Source of the DNA: Alkalicoccobacillus gibsonii
Lineage (GTDB): Bacteria > Bacillota > Bacilli > Bacillales > Bacillaceae_D
Assembly: GCF_016798245.1 (NCBI RefSeq)
Contig: NZ_JAEUZA010000002.1
Coordinates: forward strand, 124,001-188,000
DNA length: 64,000 nt
Direction: 5' to 3'
Shown: piece after piece, positions 8,138 to 17,241 of the stretch
Position numbering within the stretch: position 1 is the stretch's first letter
Layout of the letters: every line of letters begins with the position of its first letter
Made by a program: the position numbers and the translations under genes
Notes under the pieces: generated by a model
What the model was told of the DNA's origin: nothing
Databases searched by the model: none
The model's input: only the letters and a program-made list of their open reading frames with translations

Positions 8138-9901
8138 ATGCGAATTAGGTTTAGAAATAAAATATTTCTTATTTTTACCCTTTTGATAACGGTTCCATTT
8201 TTAGTCATAGCCTTTTTAATACCCAATTGGTTCAGCTCACTCATTAAGCAGCAGACGGAGAATAATACGTTGGAGATGATGGAGCAGTATTCAATATATC
8301 TAGAAAATGTGGCATCCCAAGTAGAAGATGTTGGAAAGCAAGTGCTTGTTAATCGAATTACACAAGATTGGCTGGCCACTGAGGACGTAAGCGATGATCT
8401 ATCAACTCTTCATTTTGCTAGAAATGAGATGAACGAGCTATTAACAACGACGACTTTAAACAGCACAAACCATTTAAATATATCCGTGTATCTCGATGAA
8501 GAGATTGAGAGCAGGGGAGCGTCATTTAGTGATTGGTATCCAGCATATCTAGATCATAACGAGAGATGGACTGGAGCACATATTAATGAGAATCTACCAC
8601 CTAATTCGAAGGAATTTAATAATAGCTTTATTTTTCCGCTATATGAGGTTAGTACGTTAAAACCATTTGGAATCATTAAGGTGAATATTCCTACAACGAT
8701 TCTGGAATCTGCACTTGATAAGATTAAAATTGGGAATGGTGGAAGGGTACATCTTTTAAATGGGAACGGTGAAAATGTTTTGGCTGGGCAAACAACAATT
8801 ACAAAAGAGGTAATCGATAAAAGTTTATCTGAAATTCAACAAAAAGATGAGGAGACTGGATTCATTGAAATCTCTTCAGAAGGCAATGATCATATTGTAT
8901 TCTTTCAGAATGTACCAATAGGAGATTGGACTTTAATTGGAGAAATCACAAGCTCCGAGCTATTTGCAGGTGTAAATGAGATTCAACGAAGACTTTTATA
9001 TACAGCAGCTGTTATCTTTATTCTTACTATTATTACGACCTTCATTCTTTCATCAAATATTGTTAGGCCGCTAGTAAACATGTCTCACTCAATGAAGTTT
9101 TTAGAAAAAGGAGATTTTGAATCGGCGAAGAAATCGATGCCAGATTCTAAGAATCGAAGAGATGAAGTAGGCTACTTAATGTCTTCCTTTAAAGAAACGA
9201 TTGATCGATTGGATACTCTTATTAAAAAGGATTATGAATCAAATATCCGACGAAAAGACGCCGAATACAAAGCCTTGCTGTTACAAATAAACCCTCATTT
9301 TTTAAACAATACACTCGAAATTATTAGTGGGTTAGCCGCTCTAGGCAAAAATGAAGAGGTTGTAAATGTAAGTGTTTATCTTGGAAGAATGATGTCGTAC
9401 TCTCTTAATACTCAAGATCCACTCGTAACTTTAGGGCAAGAGTTAGAGTATATAAAGAACTTCACCGAGATCCTTAAAATGAGGTATAGAAATGCGATTA
9501 CAATTGAGATAGAGGAGGACCCTCAAGCAAAAGCAATTCTGATTAATCGATTTGTAATCCAGCCTCTTGTTGAAAATGCAGCAAAATTTAGTTTCATTGA
9601 TAAAAATCAAGCAACGATTGCGATCCGAACGAAGAAAGAACGTAATCAACTGTTCATCACCATAGAAGACGATGGGATAGGAATAGAGGATGACGTGTTA
9701 AAGGATCTTTTACATCTTGAACATGAACATGCAAACAGCATTCTTACAAGTAAGGGAACAAGTATAGGTCTGAAAAATGTAATAGGCCGATTAAAATTGC
9801 ATTACGGAGATGACTTTACGTATTCAATAGAGACCAATAAAAATCAAGGTACAAAGATTACATTATGCATAAAGGTTAAGGGGGATATCCATGATGCTTA
9901 A
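8138..9901 (+). CDS. Sensor histidine kinase, YesM family
   Basis: 587 residues: TM1 (about 10-30), an extracellular sensor region (about 35-285), TM2 (about 288-308), HAMP linker, a His_kinase region with the phospho-accepting His387 in LLQINPHFLNNTLE, and a HATPase domain (QPLVENAAKF, DDGIGI). INPHFLNN is the hallmark of the YesM/LytS-like class. It overlaps the response regulator gene by 11 nt. Position at the head of a fructan/sucrose uptake and hydrolysis locus suggests it controls that locus, with the membrane-anchored binding protein at 11488 as a possible ligand-sensing partner. Confidence 0.93.
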   Translation: MRIRFRNKIFLIFTLLITVPFLVIAFLIPNWFSSLIKQQTENNTLEMMEQYSIYLENVASQVEDVGKQVLVNRITQDWLATEDVSDDLSTLHFARNEMNELLTTTTLNSTNHLNISVYLDEEIESRGASFSDWYPAYLDHNERWTGAHINENLPPNSKEFNNSFIFPLYEVSTLKPFGIIKVNIPTTILESALDKIKIGNGGRVHLLNGNGENVLAGQTTITKEVIDKSLSEIQQKDEETGFIEISSEGNDHIVFFQNVPIGDWTLIGEITSSELFAGVNEIQRRLLYTAAVIFILTIITTFILSSNIVRPLVNMSHSMKFLEKGDFESAKKSMPDSKNRRDEVGYLMSSFKETIDRLDTLIKKDYESNIRRKDAEYKALLLQINPHFLNNTLEIISGLAALGKNEEVVNVSVYLGRMMSYSLNTQDPLVTLGQELEYIKNFTEILKMRYRNAITIEIEEDPQAKAILINRFVIQPLVENAAKFSFIDKNQATIAIRTKKERNQLFITIEDDGIGIEDDVLKDLLHLEHEHANSILTSKGTSIGLKNVIGRLKLHYGDDFTYSIETNKNQGTKITLCIKVKGDIHDA

Positions 9902-11474
9902 TGTCATGCTATGTGATGATGAGCCCCAGATTAGAGAAGGGCTGAAAGCTAAAATTAATTGGGCTGACGAGGGATTTGCGATTGTCACAGAGGCTGAGAA
10001 TGGAAAAGAAGCTTTAGATAAACTGAATGAATATCCTGTGGACATTGTGATTACAGACGTCAAAATGCCGATAATGAGTGGGATTGACCTCGCAGAAACA
10101 TGCTATAGGATGAACCCTTCAATAAAAGTCATTGTGATATCAGGTTACTCAGATTTTGACTATGCAAAACGTTCTATTAAAGCCGGGGTGGTTGATTATT
10201 TACTAAAACCTGTATTACCAAGTGAGCTGATTATGACATTGAAGAAAGTTCGTTCTGACATTGAAAATCAAAGAATGAATGATTATGAGTCACTCAAAGT
10301 TGAAAGACTCTTACAGGACCGACTTACCTTCATGAGAGAACAATTTCTTAATTATCTAGTGAAAGACAACATGGATCAATTCATTGTCACAAAGGAACGA
10401 TTAAAACAATTATCGTTATATGAATTGGTTTATCAATCTTCGAGTGTCCAATATCTTACATTAAGTATTAACCTACCACAGGCAGATGAACGGGATGTAA
10501 CCAGCATGTACTTCCCTTTTAAAATGATCTGCCATGAGTATTTCGAAGCGTTTGATCAGATGTTTGTCTTTCATGATTCGAGTTATACGCATTTAGTTCA
10601 TGTATGTATCTCTAATCCAAACAAGGTGATTACAGCTTCAGCCTCAATGATAAAAGAACTGATTCGTAAAGTGAAAGAGTATCTTAGAGCAGAGCTTACC
10701 ATAGGTTATGGTGAGCTAGCTAAAGGAGATATGAGGTTTAAAAACAGCTATATCTCTTCCTTATTAGACTGGAGTCAAAGCCAGGTGGGAAGCGATAGCA
10801 AAACGGTAGACCTGACAAGTAAGAGCTTTGATTTCTCTTCTGAGTTAGAAAGAAAAATGATCAATACGATTGAGAGTCAGAATCTACAGTTTTTTAAAAC
10901 GATACTATCAGACACGTTACTTGATAATCAATCCATCATGTCTTTTTCATTTAAAGCAAATCGAATTCTCTTTCTCATCGGATCATTAATGAAGAAATAC
11001 AGTCTACAATCAGACACGTTACAGAAACAAATCTGGACATGCCAACAAGCGATTTGGGAGTTGAATGCACAAAGGAAAGTGTATGAGCAACTAATTGAAC
11101 TAGTTGTCTATCTGATGAAGGAGCTAAAAGAGATTCACTCATCTTCAACTGGAGCCCAATTGGTTGAAAAGGTCAGAGTATTTATAACCAATCATTATTC
11201 AGATGAAATCACCCTATCCACGCTTGCATCACAATTTCATATTAACAGTACGTACTTGTCAGAGATTTTTAAACTAAATATAGGGAAGAACTTCAGTGAA
11301 TATCTAAATGATGTAAGAATGGAGCACTCAAAAAAGCTGCTAAAAGATCCACACCTCAAAATCATTGACGTTGCTCACTTAGTCGGTTTTTCAAACGCTG
11401 GTTACTTTGGAACCGTCTTTAAAAAGAATACAGGAATGACACCTGCAGATTACCGTAAAGCCTATCAAGTGTAA
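9891..11474 (+). CDS. Response regulator with AraC-type DNA-binding domain, YesN family
   Basis: 527 residues. N-terminal receiver with phospho-acceptor Asp56 (VITDVKMP), acidic pair Asp9/Asp10 and Lys in LLKPV; a long middle linker of unknown fold (about 140-420); and a C-terminal AraC HTH pair (LSTLASQFHINSTYLSEIFK and IIDVAHLVGFSNAGYFGTVF). The start overlaps the kinase gene, preceded by AAGGGGGAT. It is the cognate partner of the kinase at 8138 and the likely activator of the downstream transporter and GH32 genes. Confidence 0.93.
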   Translation: MMLNVMLCDDEPQIREGLKAKINWADEGFAIVTEAENGKEALDKLNEYPVDIVITDVKMPIMSGIDLAETCYRMNPSIKVIVISGYSDFDYAKRSIKAGVVDYLLKPVLPSELIMTLKKVRSDIENQRMNDYESLKVERLLQDRLTFMREQFLNYLVKDNMDQFIVTKERLKQLSLYELVYQSSSVQYLTLSINLPQADERDVTSMYFPFKMICHEYFEAFDQMFVFHDSSYTHLVHVCISNPNKVITASASMIKELIRKVKEYLRAELTIGYGELAKGDMRFKNSYISSLLDWSQSQVGSDSKTVDLTSKSFDFSSELERKMINTIESQNLQFFKTILSDTLLDNQSIMSFSFKANRILFLIGSLMKKYSLQSDTLQKQIWTCQQAIWELNAQRKVYEQLIELVVYLMKELKEIHSSSTGAQLVEKVRVFITNHYSDEITLSTLASQFHINSTYLSEIFKLNIGKNFSEYLNDVRMEHSKKLLKDPHLKIIDVAHLVGFSNAGYFGTVFKKNTGMTPADYRKAYQV

Positions 11475-11487
11475 TGAAGGAGATTGT

Positions 11488-12801
11488 ATGAAATATAAGA
11501 TGCTGTCTTCACTTATTGTCGTTTGTATACTTTGTTCTGGCGTTATTTTATATATATTGGAGAAAGAGCGAGCTGAGGGGGATCCAAAAACGGTCGAGCA
11601 CGATGAAGATGTGGTGGAGCTTACTTTTTGGCGTAATTCTGGAAATGAAAACTTTAATCAAGCTTACATCACTCTTGTTGATGAGTTCGAAGCGACTCAC
11701 CCTCATATAAAAATTAATATGGAAGCAAATTATTGGGGGAGTGACTATGAATTAAGGCTAAGAACAGAAATAGTAGCAGACAACCCGCCTGATATCATGA
11801 CAATCGATAGCCCAAATCTTGGACTCTATGCCAAAGCTGGTTCACTTCTTTCCCTCGATGCGCGCATGAGGGAGGAAGGAGATATTGACGATATCTTAGA
11901 TTCAACGCTAGAAGGGCTGGCGTATGATGAAGAAATATATTTAGCACCGATTATTGAATCAAGTATTGGATTGTACTACAACATTCATCTATTTGAGGAG
12001 GCAGGTATTGCTTTACCCTCCCCGGTTGAACCAATGTCATGGAATGAAGTGTTAGACATTGCTAAGAAAATAAATAATCCAAATGAAGATATTTACGGAA
12101 TTGATCCTGCGCAAGGGTTTAACACGGGAGAGGGTCCTGCTTATTTTAAGACACCCATGCTATGGCAGTTTGGAGGGGACGTTCTAAGTCCAGATAATCA
12201 AACAGCCGAAGGATATCTTAACTCCGAAGAGTCACTAAAAGCTCTTCAATTTTATCAAGACTTATACGTAGAACACGAGGTGGCCACTCTCCAGCTTCCA
12301 CCAAGAGCATTAGAGACAAATAAGTTAGCTATGACCATACTTGGCTCATGGGATTTAGAAGCTTTACAATCCGTTGAAGGTCTAACACTCGGTAAGGATT
12401 TTGGCGTTGCGCCATTACCTGTTGGATCCGTTAGAGTTGTCCCAAGTGGGGGATGGGCAGTAGGGATCTCATCGAAGACAAAGTATCCTGATGAAGCTTG
12501 GCAATTCGTGAAATTCCTCACTAGCTATGAAGGTTCAAAAACGTTTGTGGAGATGACAGGTGATATACCTGCTAGATACTCGGTGGCTGAAGCCATTCCA
12601 GAATTAAACGAATACCCAAAAAATATTTTTGTTGAGCAAGTCCAGCAGTACTCGAGAATTCGCCCGATAACTCCAGTGTACTCATTAGTTAGTTTGGCTA
12701 TTAAAGAGTTGTTTGAAGACGTAGGAATTAAGGGAGAAGACGTTGAAGAAGCTGCTGATGAGGCGGTCATCAAAATAAATCAAGCTTTAGAGAAAGACTA
12801 A
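11488..12801 (+). CDS. Extracellular solute-binding protein, family 1, apparently membrane-anchored
   Basis: 437 residues with the ABC sugar-binding protein fold (VVELTFWRNSGN, DIMTIDSP, GGWAVGISSKTKYPDEAWQFVKFL). The N-terminus has a hydrophobic segment (about residues 5-24) but no good lipobox: the residues before Cys17 are CIL rather than L-A-G/A. It may therefore stay tethered as a signal anchor rather than be lipidated. It lies 13 nt after the response regulator and is separate from the LplA-like binding protein (15617) that adjoins the permeases. This location is that of a sensory accessory protein, as with the XylFII-LytS pair of clostridia; a transport role is the alternative. Confidence 0.85.
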   Translation: MKYKMLSSLIVVCILCSGVILYILEKERAEGDPKTVEHDEDVVELTFWRNSGNENFNQAYITLVDEFEATHPHIKINMEANYWGSDYELRLRTEIVADNPPDIMTIDSPNLGLYAKAGSLLSLDARMREEGDIDDILDSTLEGLAYDEEIYLAPIIESSIGLYYNIHLFEEAGIALPSPVEPMSWNEVLDIAKKINNPNEDIYGIDPAQGFNTGEGPAYFKTPMLWQFGGDVLSPDNQTAEGYLNSEESLKALQFYQDLYVEHEVATLQLPPRALETNKLAMTILGSWDLEALQSVEGLTLGKDFGVAPLPVGSVRVVPSGGWAVGISSKTKYPDEAWQFVKFLTSYEGSKTFVEMTGDIPARYSVAEAIPELNEYPKNIFVEQVQQYSRIRPITPVYSLVSLAIKELFEDVGIKGEDVEEAADEAVIKINQALEKD

Positions 12802-12901
12802 ATGACTTGAAAATTTGAATGTATACTACCGAAATTAATGAAATACGCTGCCGGAAATTTTTGATATGTTGAAGCAAACAAGCATAGAGAGGGTACGATG
12901 A

Positions 12902-13528
12902 ATGACACAATGGTATATGCGGGTTGGTCATGTTGGATTTAATCTTATCCTGTTAAACATACTTTGGCTGGCAGGCACTTTAACTGGTTTTATCGTTCTA
13001 GGCCTTTTTCCAGCAACTATGGCGGTTGTTGCAGTGGTTAAGCATATGGTATTAGAAGATGATAACCCTCCAATCATTAAACTCTTTTTGAGGCACTTTA
13101 GATCGAACTTCTTAATGGCAAACGTTTTTGGGTATGTTATGACTTCATTAGGGGTTGTGTTAACGGTTGATTTGATGTGGGTTTGGCAGATGGAAGATAG
13201 TTTGTTACAACAATGCATGCTAGGTCTATCCGTATTGATTACTCTTGTCTATTTGGTTGCATGCTTGTATCTGTTTCCGATCTACCTTCATTACCAATTT
13301 TCCTTTAAGGAATACTTTATCCAAGCAATTGTATTGGCAATTGGAAAGCCGATGCAAACGATATTGCTACTTTTAATCGTGACACTTATAAGTGGATTAT
13401 ATGTGATCTTTCCACCACTACTCTTTGTCTTTGGACTTGGCGCAATCGTCTATCCAGTCCTGAAAATTACATGTTATTCCTTTGCTCAAAAGGAAACAAA
13501 CCATAGTGATGGCCTTTATTCACAATAA
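12902..13528 (+). CDS. YesL-like (DUF624) membrane protein
   Basis: 208 residues, at least five hydrophobic segments (about 17-40, 75-95, 100-125, 140-160, 165-185). The N-terminal half (NLLWLAGTLTGFIVLGLFPATMAV-like pattern) is typical of DUF624/YesL proteins, which recur beside YesM/YesN systems and LplB/YtcP permeases in Bacillales. Biochemical role unknown. The ATG at 12902 follows an AGAGAGGG site. A strong terminator overlaps its stop codon, closing the first transcription unit. Confidence 0.82.
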   Translation: MTQWYMRVGHVGFNLILLNILWLAGTLTGFIVLGLFPATMAVVAVVKHMVLEDDNPPIIKLFLRHFRSNFLMANVFGYVMTSLGVVLTVDLMWVWQMEDSLLQQCMLGLSVLITLVYLVACLYLFPIYLHYQFSFKEYFIQAIVLAIGKPMQTILLLLIVTLISGLYVIFPPLLFVFGLGAIVYPVLKITCYSFAQKETNHSDGLYSQ

Positions 13529-13570
13529 GCTAAATGATTCTTTTCTCCGGATCATTTGGCTTATTTTTTT
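13524..13570 (+). terminator. Strong Rho-independent terminator after the YesL-like gene
   Basis: AATAAGCTAAATGAT pairs with ATCATTTGGCTTATT over a 12-nt loop and is followed by T7. The stem contains the YesL stop codon. It separates the regulatory unit from the importer operon. Confidence 0.85.
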
Positions 13571-13662
13571 ATATAAAGAATCATGTAAGCCCCAAAAAGT
13601 TTAAACCATTGAAACCAAAAATATTGAAATGTCTTGAGGTCCAGTCTTGCTATATTGAACAA

Positions 13663-13676
13663 AGAAAGCGTTATCT
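13663..13676 (+). promoter_or_regulatory. Candidate cre (CcpA) site before the fructan importer operon
   Basis: AGAAAGCGTTATCT matches TGWNANCGNTNWCA at 12 of 14 positions; only the two outermost bases differ. It lies between the terminator at 13524 and the permease start. Confidence 0.4.
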
Positions 13677-13717
13677 TATGTTGGAATATAAAAAGGGTGA
13701 TGAGGGTGAGTAAAGAA

Positions 13718-14689
13718 ATGGGAGCCGCTATCAAAGCGAAAAGTGGGACTGAACAGCGCAAAACGGTTCCAACGTTTCCTAAGAGAAAGAGAAGCAAATT
13801 AGATTATGTAAAGAAGAACTGGGTGTTGTATTTATTCCTGGTTCCTGCTGTCATTTCAGTCTTTATCTTTAATTACATTCCTATGTATGGAGTCTTAATT
13901 GCTTTTCAAGACTTTAATGTGATTAAAGGAATTTCAGGAAGTGAGTGGGTTGGTCTCTATCATTTTCAGAGCTTCCTGACCTCTCCAAACTTTATGCAGA
14001 TCTTCATTAACACGATAAAGCTTAGCTCGTTTGAACTAATTATTGGTTTTCCTATCCCTGTTATATTGGCGATTATGTTAAATCAGATTCGACGAGCGAG
14101 AATTAAGAAGAATGTTCAATTGATCATTTATGCACCTTACTTTATTTCGACCGTTGTCATCGGTGGGATGCTATTTATCTTGTTATCTCCAGCTGGACCT
14201 ATTAATTCAATATTAAGTCCCTTACTTAATCAGCCCATATCGTTTATGTCAGAGCCTAATTATTTCCGGACGATCTTTATTTCATCAGGAATTTGGCAAG
14301 GTGCAGGATTTGCATCCATTGTATATGTAGCCGCTCTGTCAAATTCTGACCCACAGTTACACGATGCGGCAACCATAGATGGAGCATCTTTATTGCAACG
14401 AATCTGGTATATTGATTTTCAAGTACTTAAACCGATTATGGCTGTTTTATTCATTCTTGCCATAGGTGGAATCATGGGCGTCGGTTTCGAGAAAGCCTAC
14501 TTATTGCAAACGGATCAAAACCTGCCTGCATCTGAAATTATTGATACGTATGTTTATAAAAGAGGGCTTCTAGCAGGAGATTGGTCTTTTGGGGCTGCTG
14601 TGGGGTTATTTAATACAGTCATTGGATTACTTCTACTTGTAACCGCAAACACGGTTGTTAAGAAACTTAGAGGTGAGACGCTTTACTAG
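13718..14689 (+). CDS. Sugar ABC transporter permease, LplB family
   Basis: About 323 residues with six predicted transmembrane segments and the EAA loop DAATIDGASLLQRIWYIDFQVLKPI, which docks to the ATPase. MYGVLIAFQDFN is typical of LplB/YtcP-type permeases. The ATG at 13718 is chosen because GAGGGTGAG lies 7 nt upstream; an in-frame ATG at 13700 is the alternative, and longer TTG starts lack a binding site. It is followed by its partner permease after 14 nt. There is no ATPase gene in the operon. Confidence 0.9.
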   Translation: MGAAIKAKSGTEQRKTVPTFPKRKRSKLDYVKKNWVLYLFLVPAVISVFIFNYIPMYGVLIAFQDFNVIKGISGSEWVGLYHFQSFLTSPNFMQIFINTIKLSSFELIIGFPIPVILAIMLNQIRRARIKKNVQLIIYAPYFISTVVIGGMLFILLSPAGPINSILSPLLNQPISFMSEPNYFRTIFISSGIWQGAGFASIVYVAALSNSDPQLHDAATIDGASLLQRIWYIDFQVLKPIMAVLFILAIGGIMGVGFEKAYLLQTDQNLPASEIIDTYVYKRGLLAGDWSFGAAVGLFNTVIGLLLLVTANTVVKKLRGETLY

Positions 14690-14703
14690 AATGGGGGAAC
14701 AAA

Positions 14704-15600
14704 ATGAGTTCGCATAAGCAATTAATCAATAGCTCAAAAACGGATCGACTGATTCTTCTTTTAAATAAGGTTCTACTATCCTTAGTTGTTTTAGTTGTAA
14801 CGATTCCGTTGCTGTATGTTCTACTCGGTTCTTTCTTACAACCGAGTGTCCTTCTTACAAAAGGAATTTCATTTGATCCTGCACATTGGACAATAGACGG
14901 TTATATTAGGATCTTTGAAGACGGTACGATTGTAAGGGGATTCATTAATTCTATCTTATATGCTTCTGGATTTACACTCGTTGCGATTACCTTCACGGTT
15001 CTAGCTGGTTATGCACTCTCAGTTGATGATTTAGTAGGGAAAAAGTTTTTTGTCGTTTTTTTCTTAATTGCCATGTTTTTTAATGGGGGAATGATTCCAA
15101 CTTATTTAGTCGTTAGAGCAATGGGACTGCTTAACACTCCTTGGGCCATTATTTTACCAGGGGCCGTTGGTGTATGGAATTTAATTTTAGCCAGGACGTT
15201 CTTTAAAGGAATTCCAAACGAATTAAAAGAGGCTGCAAGAATAGATGGAGCATCGGATATTATGATTTTTTGGAAGGTCATTCTACCTTTAGCTAAGCCG
15301 ATCATCTTTGTTTTAGCTCTCTTTGCCTTTATTGGACAGTGGAACTCATACTTTCAAGCAATGATTTATTTAGATGATCGTTCGTTGTATCCGTTGCAGC
15401 TAGTTCTGCGAGAGATACTGATTCAAAATGAAGTGCAACCAGGGATGATTTCAGATCAATTAGCAAGAGCAGAAATGCAACGAATTGCAGAGATGATTAA
15501 ATATTCTTCAATCGTTGTAGCTAGCTTGCCTTTATTAGTCATGTATCCTTTTTTCCAGAAGTACTTCGAGAAGGGTGTCATGGTAGGTTCATTAAAATAA
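14704..15600 (+). CDS. Carbohydrate ABC transporter permease, LplC/YtcP family
   Basis: 298 residues with six hydrophobic segments and the EAA loop ELKEAARIDGASDIMIFWKVILPLAKP. FFNGGMIPTYL and a C-terminus ending KGVMVGSLK are diagnostic of the LplC/YtcP group. GGGGG precedes the ATG. It forms a heterodimeric channel with the upstream LplB-like permease and receives substrate from the lipoprotein encoded next. Confidence 0.92.
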   Translation: MSSHKQLINSSKTDRLILLLNKVLLSLVVLVVTIPLLYVLLGSFLQPSVLLTKGISFDPAHWTIDGYIRIFEDGTIVRGFINSILYASGFTLVAITFTVLAGYALSVDDLVGKKFFVVFFLIAMFFNGGMIPTYLVVRAMGLLNTPWAIILPGAVGVWNLILARTFFKGIPNELKEAARIDGASDIMIFWKVILPLAKPIIFVLALFAFIGQWNSYFQAMIYLDDRSLYPLQLVLREILIQNEVQPGMISDQLARAEMQRIAEMIKYSSIVVASLPLLVMYPFFQKYFEKGVMVGSLK

Positions 15601-15616
15601 TTTAGGGGGAATAGAG

Positions 15617-17221
15617 ATGAGCTCGTTAAAGAAAAGTCTGTTTATAGGAATTCCAACGTCAATTCTAGTGTTATCGGCATGTTCAAGTGGTTCAGAACAA
15701 ACGTGGTCAGATGACTATGAATTAGAAAATATTGAATTTCCATTAGAAGAAGGGGTGACGTTAAAAGTACTTACATCTAGTTCTCCTCTAGCTGCTGATG
15801 ATCCTAATGAGAAGTTAATTTACCAGCGACTAGAAGAAAAAACAGGTGTTCATATTGAATGGAGAAACTTCACAGGAGAGATTTTTGGTGAACGAAGAAA
15901 CTTGGCGTTGGCTACAGGTGAGATGCCGGACGCGATTAAAAATGCGGCATTTAGTGATTATGAGCTTCTTAAGTATGCGAATGATGGGGCGATTATCCCT
16001 TTAAACGACTTAATTGATCAGTATATGCCTAACTTACAGGCTGTTCTGGAAGAAGCACCAGAATATAAAGCGATGATGACAGCTCCTGACGGAAATATCT
16101 ACGCTTTTCCTTGGATCGAGGAGCTAGGTCAGGGCAAAGAAAGCATTCATTCTGTAGATAACTTTCCTTGGATCAATGTTGAGTGGTTAGATGAACTTGG
16201 GTTAGAAAGACCAACCACTACAGAAGAATTAAAGGAAGTACTGATTGCTTTTCGAGATAATGACCCAGCTGGAGATGGTCAAACCATACCAATGTCGTTC
16301 ATTATCAACGATGGCGGGCAGGATCCTGGATTTTTATTTAACTCGTTTGGGTTAGGAGATAATAATGATCATACGGTTGTAACGAATGATGGAGAAGTCA
16401 TTTTCACTGCAGCTGAGGAGAGCTATAGCGATGCCATTTCCTTTATGCATGAGCTTTATAGTGAAAAACTAATAGATGTTGAAGCGTTTGAACATGAATG
16501 GCCGGCGTATGTAGCCAAAGGCCAAGAAGGAAGATATGGACTTTACTTTACTTGGGATAAAGCAAATATTACGGGTATGAACGATGAGTATGATTTAATG
16601 GAACCGCTCACAGGACCAGATGGTGAGAAAAACGTGACTCGTTCGAATGGAATGGGCTTTGATCGAGCTCGAATGGTTATTACAAGTGTAAATGAAAACT
16701 TAGAGCTTACTGCTAAATGGATTGATGAGTTTTATGAGCCTGTTCTATCCGTTCAAAATAACTGGGGCACATATGGAGATGATGAGCAGCAAAACATCTT
16801 CGAATGGGATGCAGATAACGAGATGCTTAAGCATAGTCCGCTAAATGGAACGGCACCAGTTGAACTACGGGAAAAAACGCATGTAGGGGGACCTCTCGCA
16901 ATCTTAAACAGCTACTTTGGAGACGTTACGACCATGCCTGATGATGCGGCATGGAGACTTGATTTAATGAAGGAAGTCATGGTTCCACATATGCAAGCGG
17001 ACAACATTTATCCGAGAGTGTTCTTTGACGAAGAGGAATTGGATCGGTTATCTAGAATTGAAGCGGATCTCACTCCTTATGTGAATCGAAAACGGTCCGA
17101 ATGGATAACAAATGGAAAAGTAGAAGATGAATGGGATGACTACGTAGCAGAATTAGAACGCCTAGGGTTGGCTGAGTGGTTGGAAATTAAGCAAGCTGGT
17201 TATGACAGACAAGAAAATTAA
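15617..17221 (+). CDS. LplA-like extracellular solute-binding lipoprotein
   Basis: 534 residues. A lipoprotein signal peptide with lipobox LSAC (Cys22) is followed by a strongly acidic mature protein. The length and the motifs FAFPW-like (IYAFPWIEELGQ), WLDELGLERPTTTEEL and NGMGFDRARMVI are those of LplA/YtcQ-type binding proteins, which take oligosaccharides. It is the substrate receptor of the permease pair just upstream. With the adjacent GH32 enzyme, short fructans or sucrose-type oligosaccharides are the likely ligands (inference). Confidence 0.9.
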   Translation: MSSLKKSLFIGIPTSILVLSACSSGSEQTWSDDYELENIEFPLEEGVTLKVLTSSSPLAADDPNEKLIYQRLEEKTGVHIEWRNFTGEIFGERRNLALATGEMPDAIKNAAFSDYELLKYANDGAIIPLNDLIDQYMPNLQAVLEEAPEYKAMMTAPDGNIYAFPWIEELGQGKESIHSVDNFPWINVEWLDELGLERPTTTEELKEVLIAFRDNDPAGDGQTIPMSFIINDGGQDPGFLFNSFGLGDNNDHTVVTNDGEVIFTAAEESYSDAISFMHELYSEKLIDVEAFEHEWPAYVAKGQEGRYGLYFTWDKANITGMNDEYDLMEPLTGPDGEKNVTRSNGMGFDRARMVITSVNENLELTAKWIDEFYEPVLSVQNNWGTYGDDEQQNIFEWDADNEMLKHSPLNGTAPVELREKTHVGGPLAILNSYFGDVTTMPDDAAWRLDLMKEVMVPHMQADNIYPRVFFDEEELDRLSRIEADLTPYVNRKRSEWITNGKVEDEWDDYVAELERLGLAEWLEIKQAGYDRQEN

Positions 17222-17241
17222 TAAAGTAAGGAGTTTTCATT

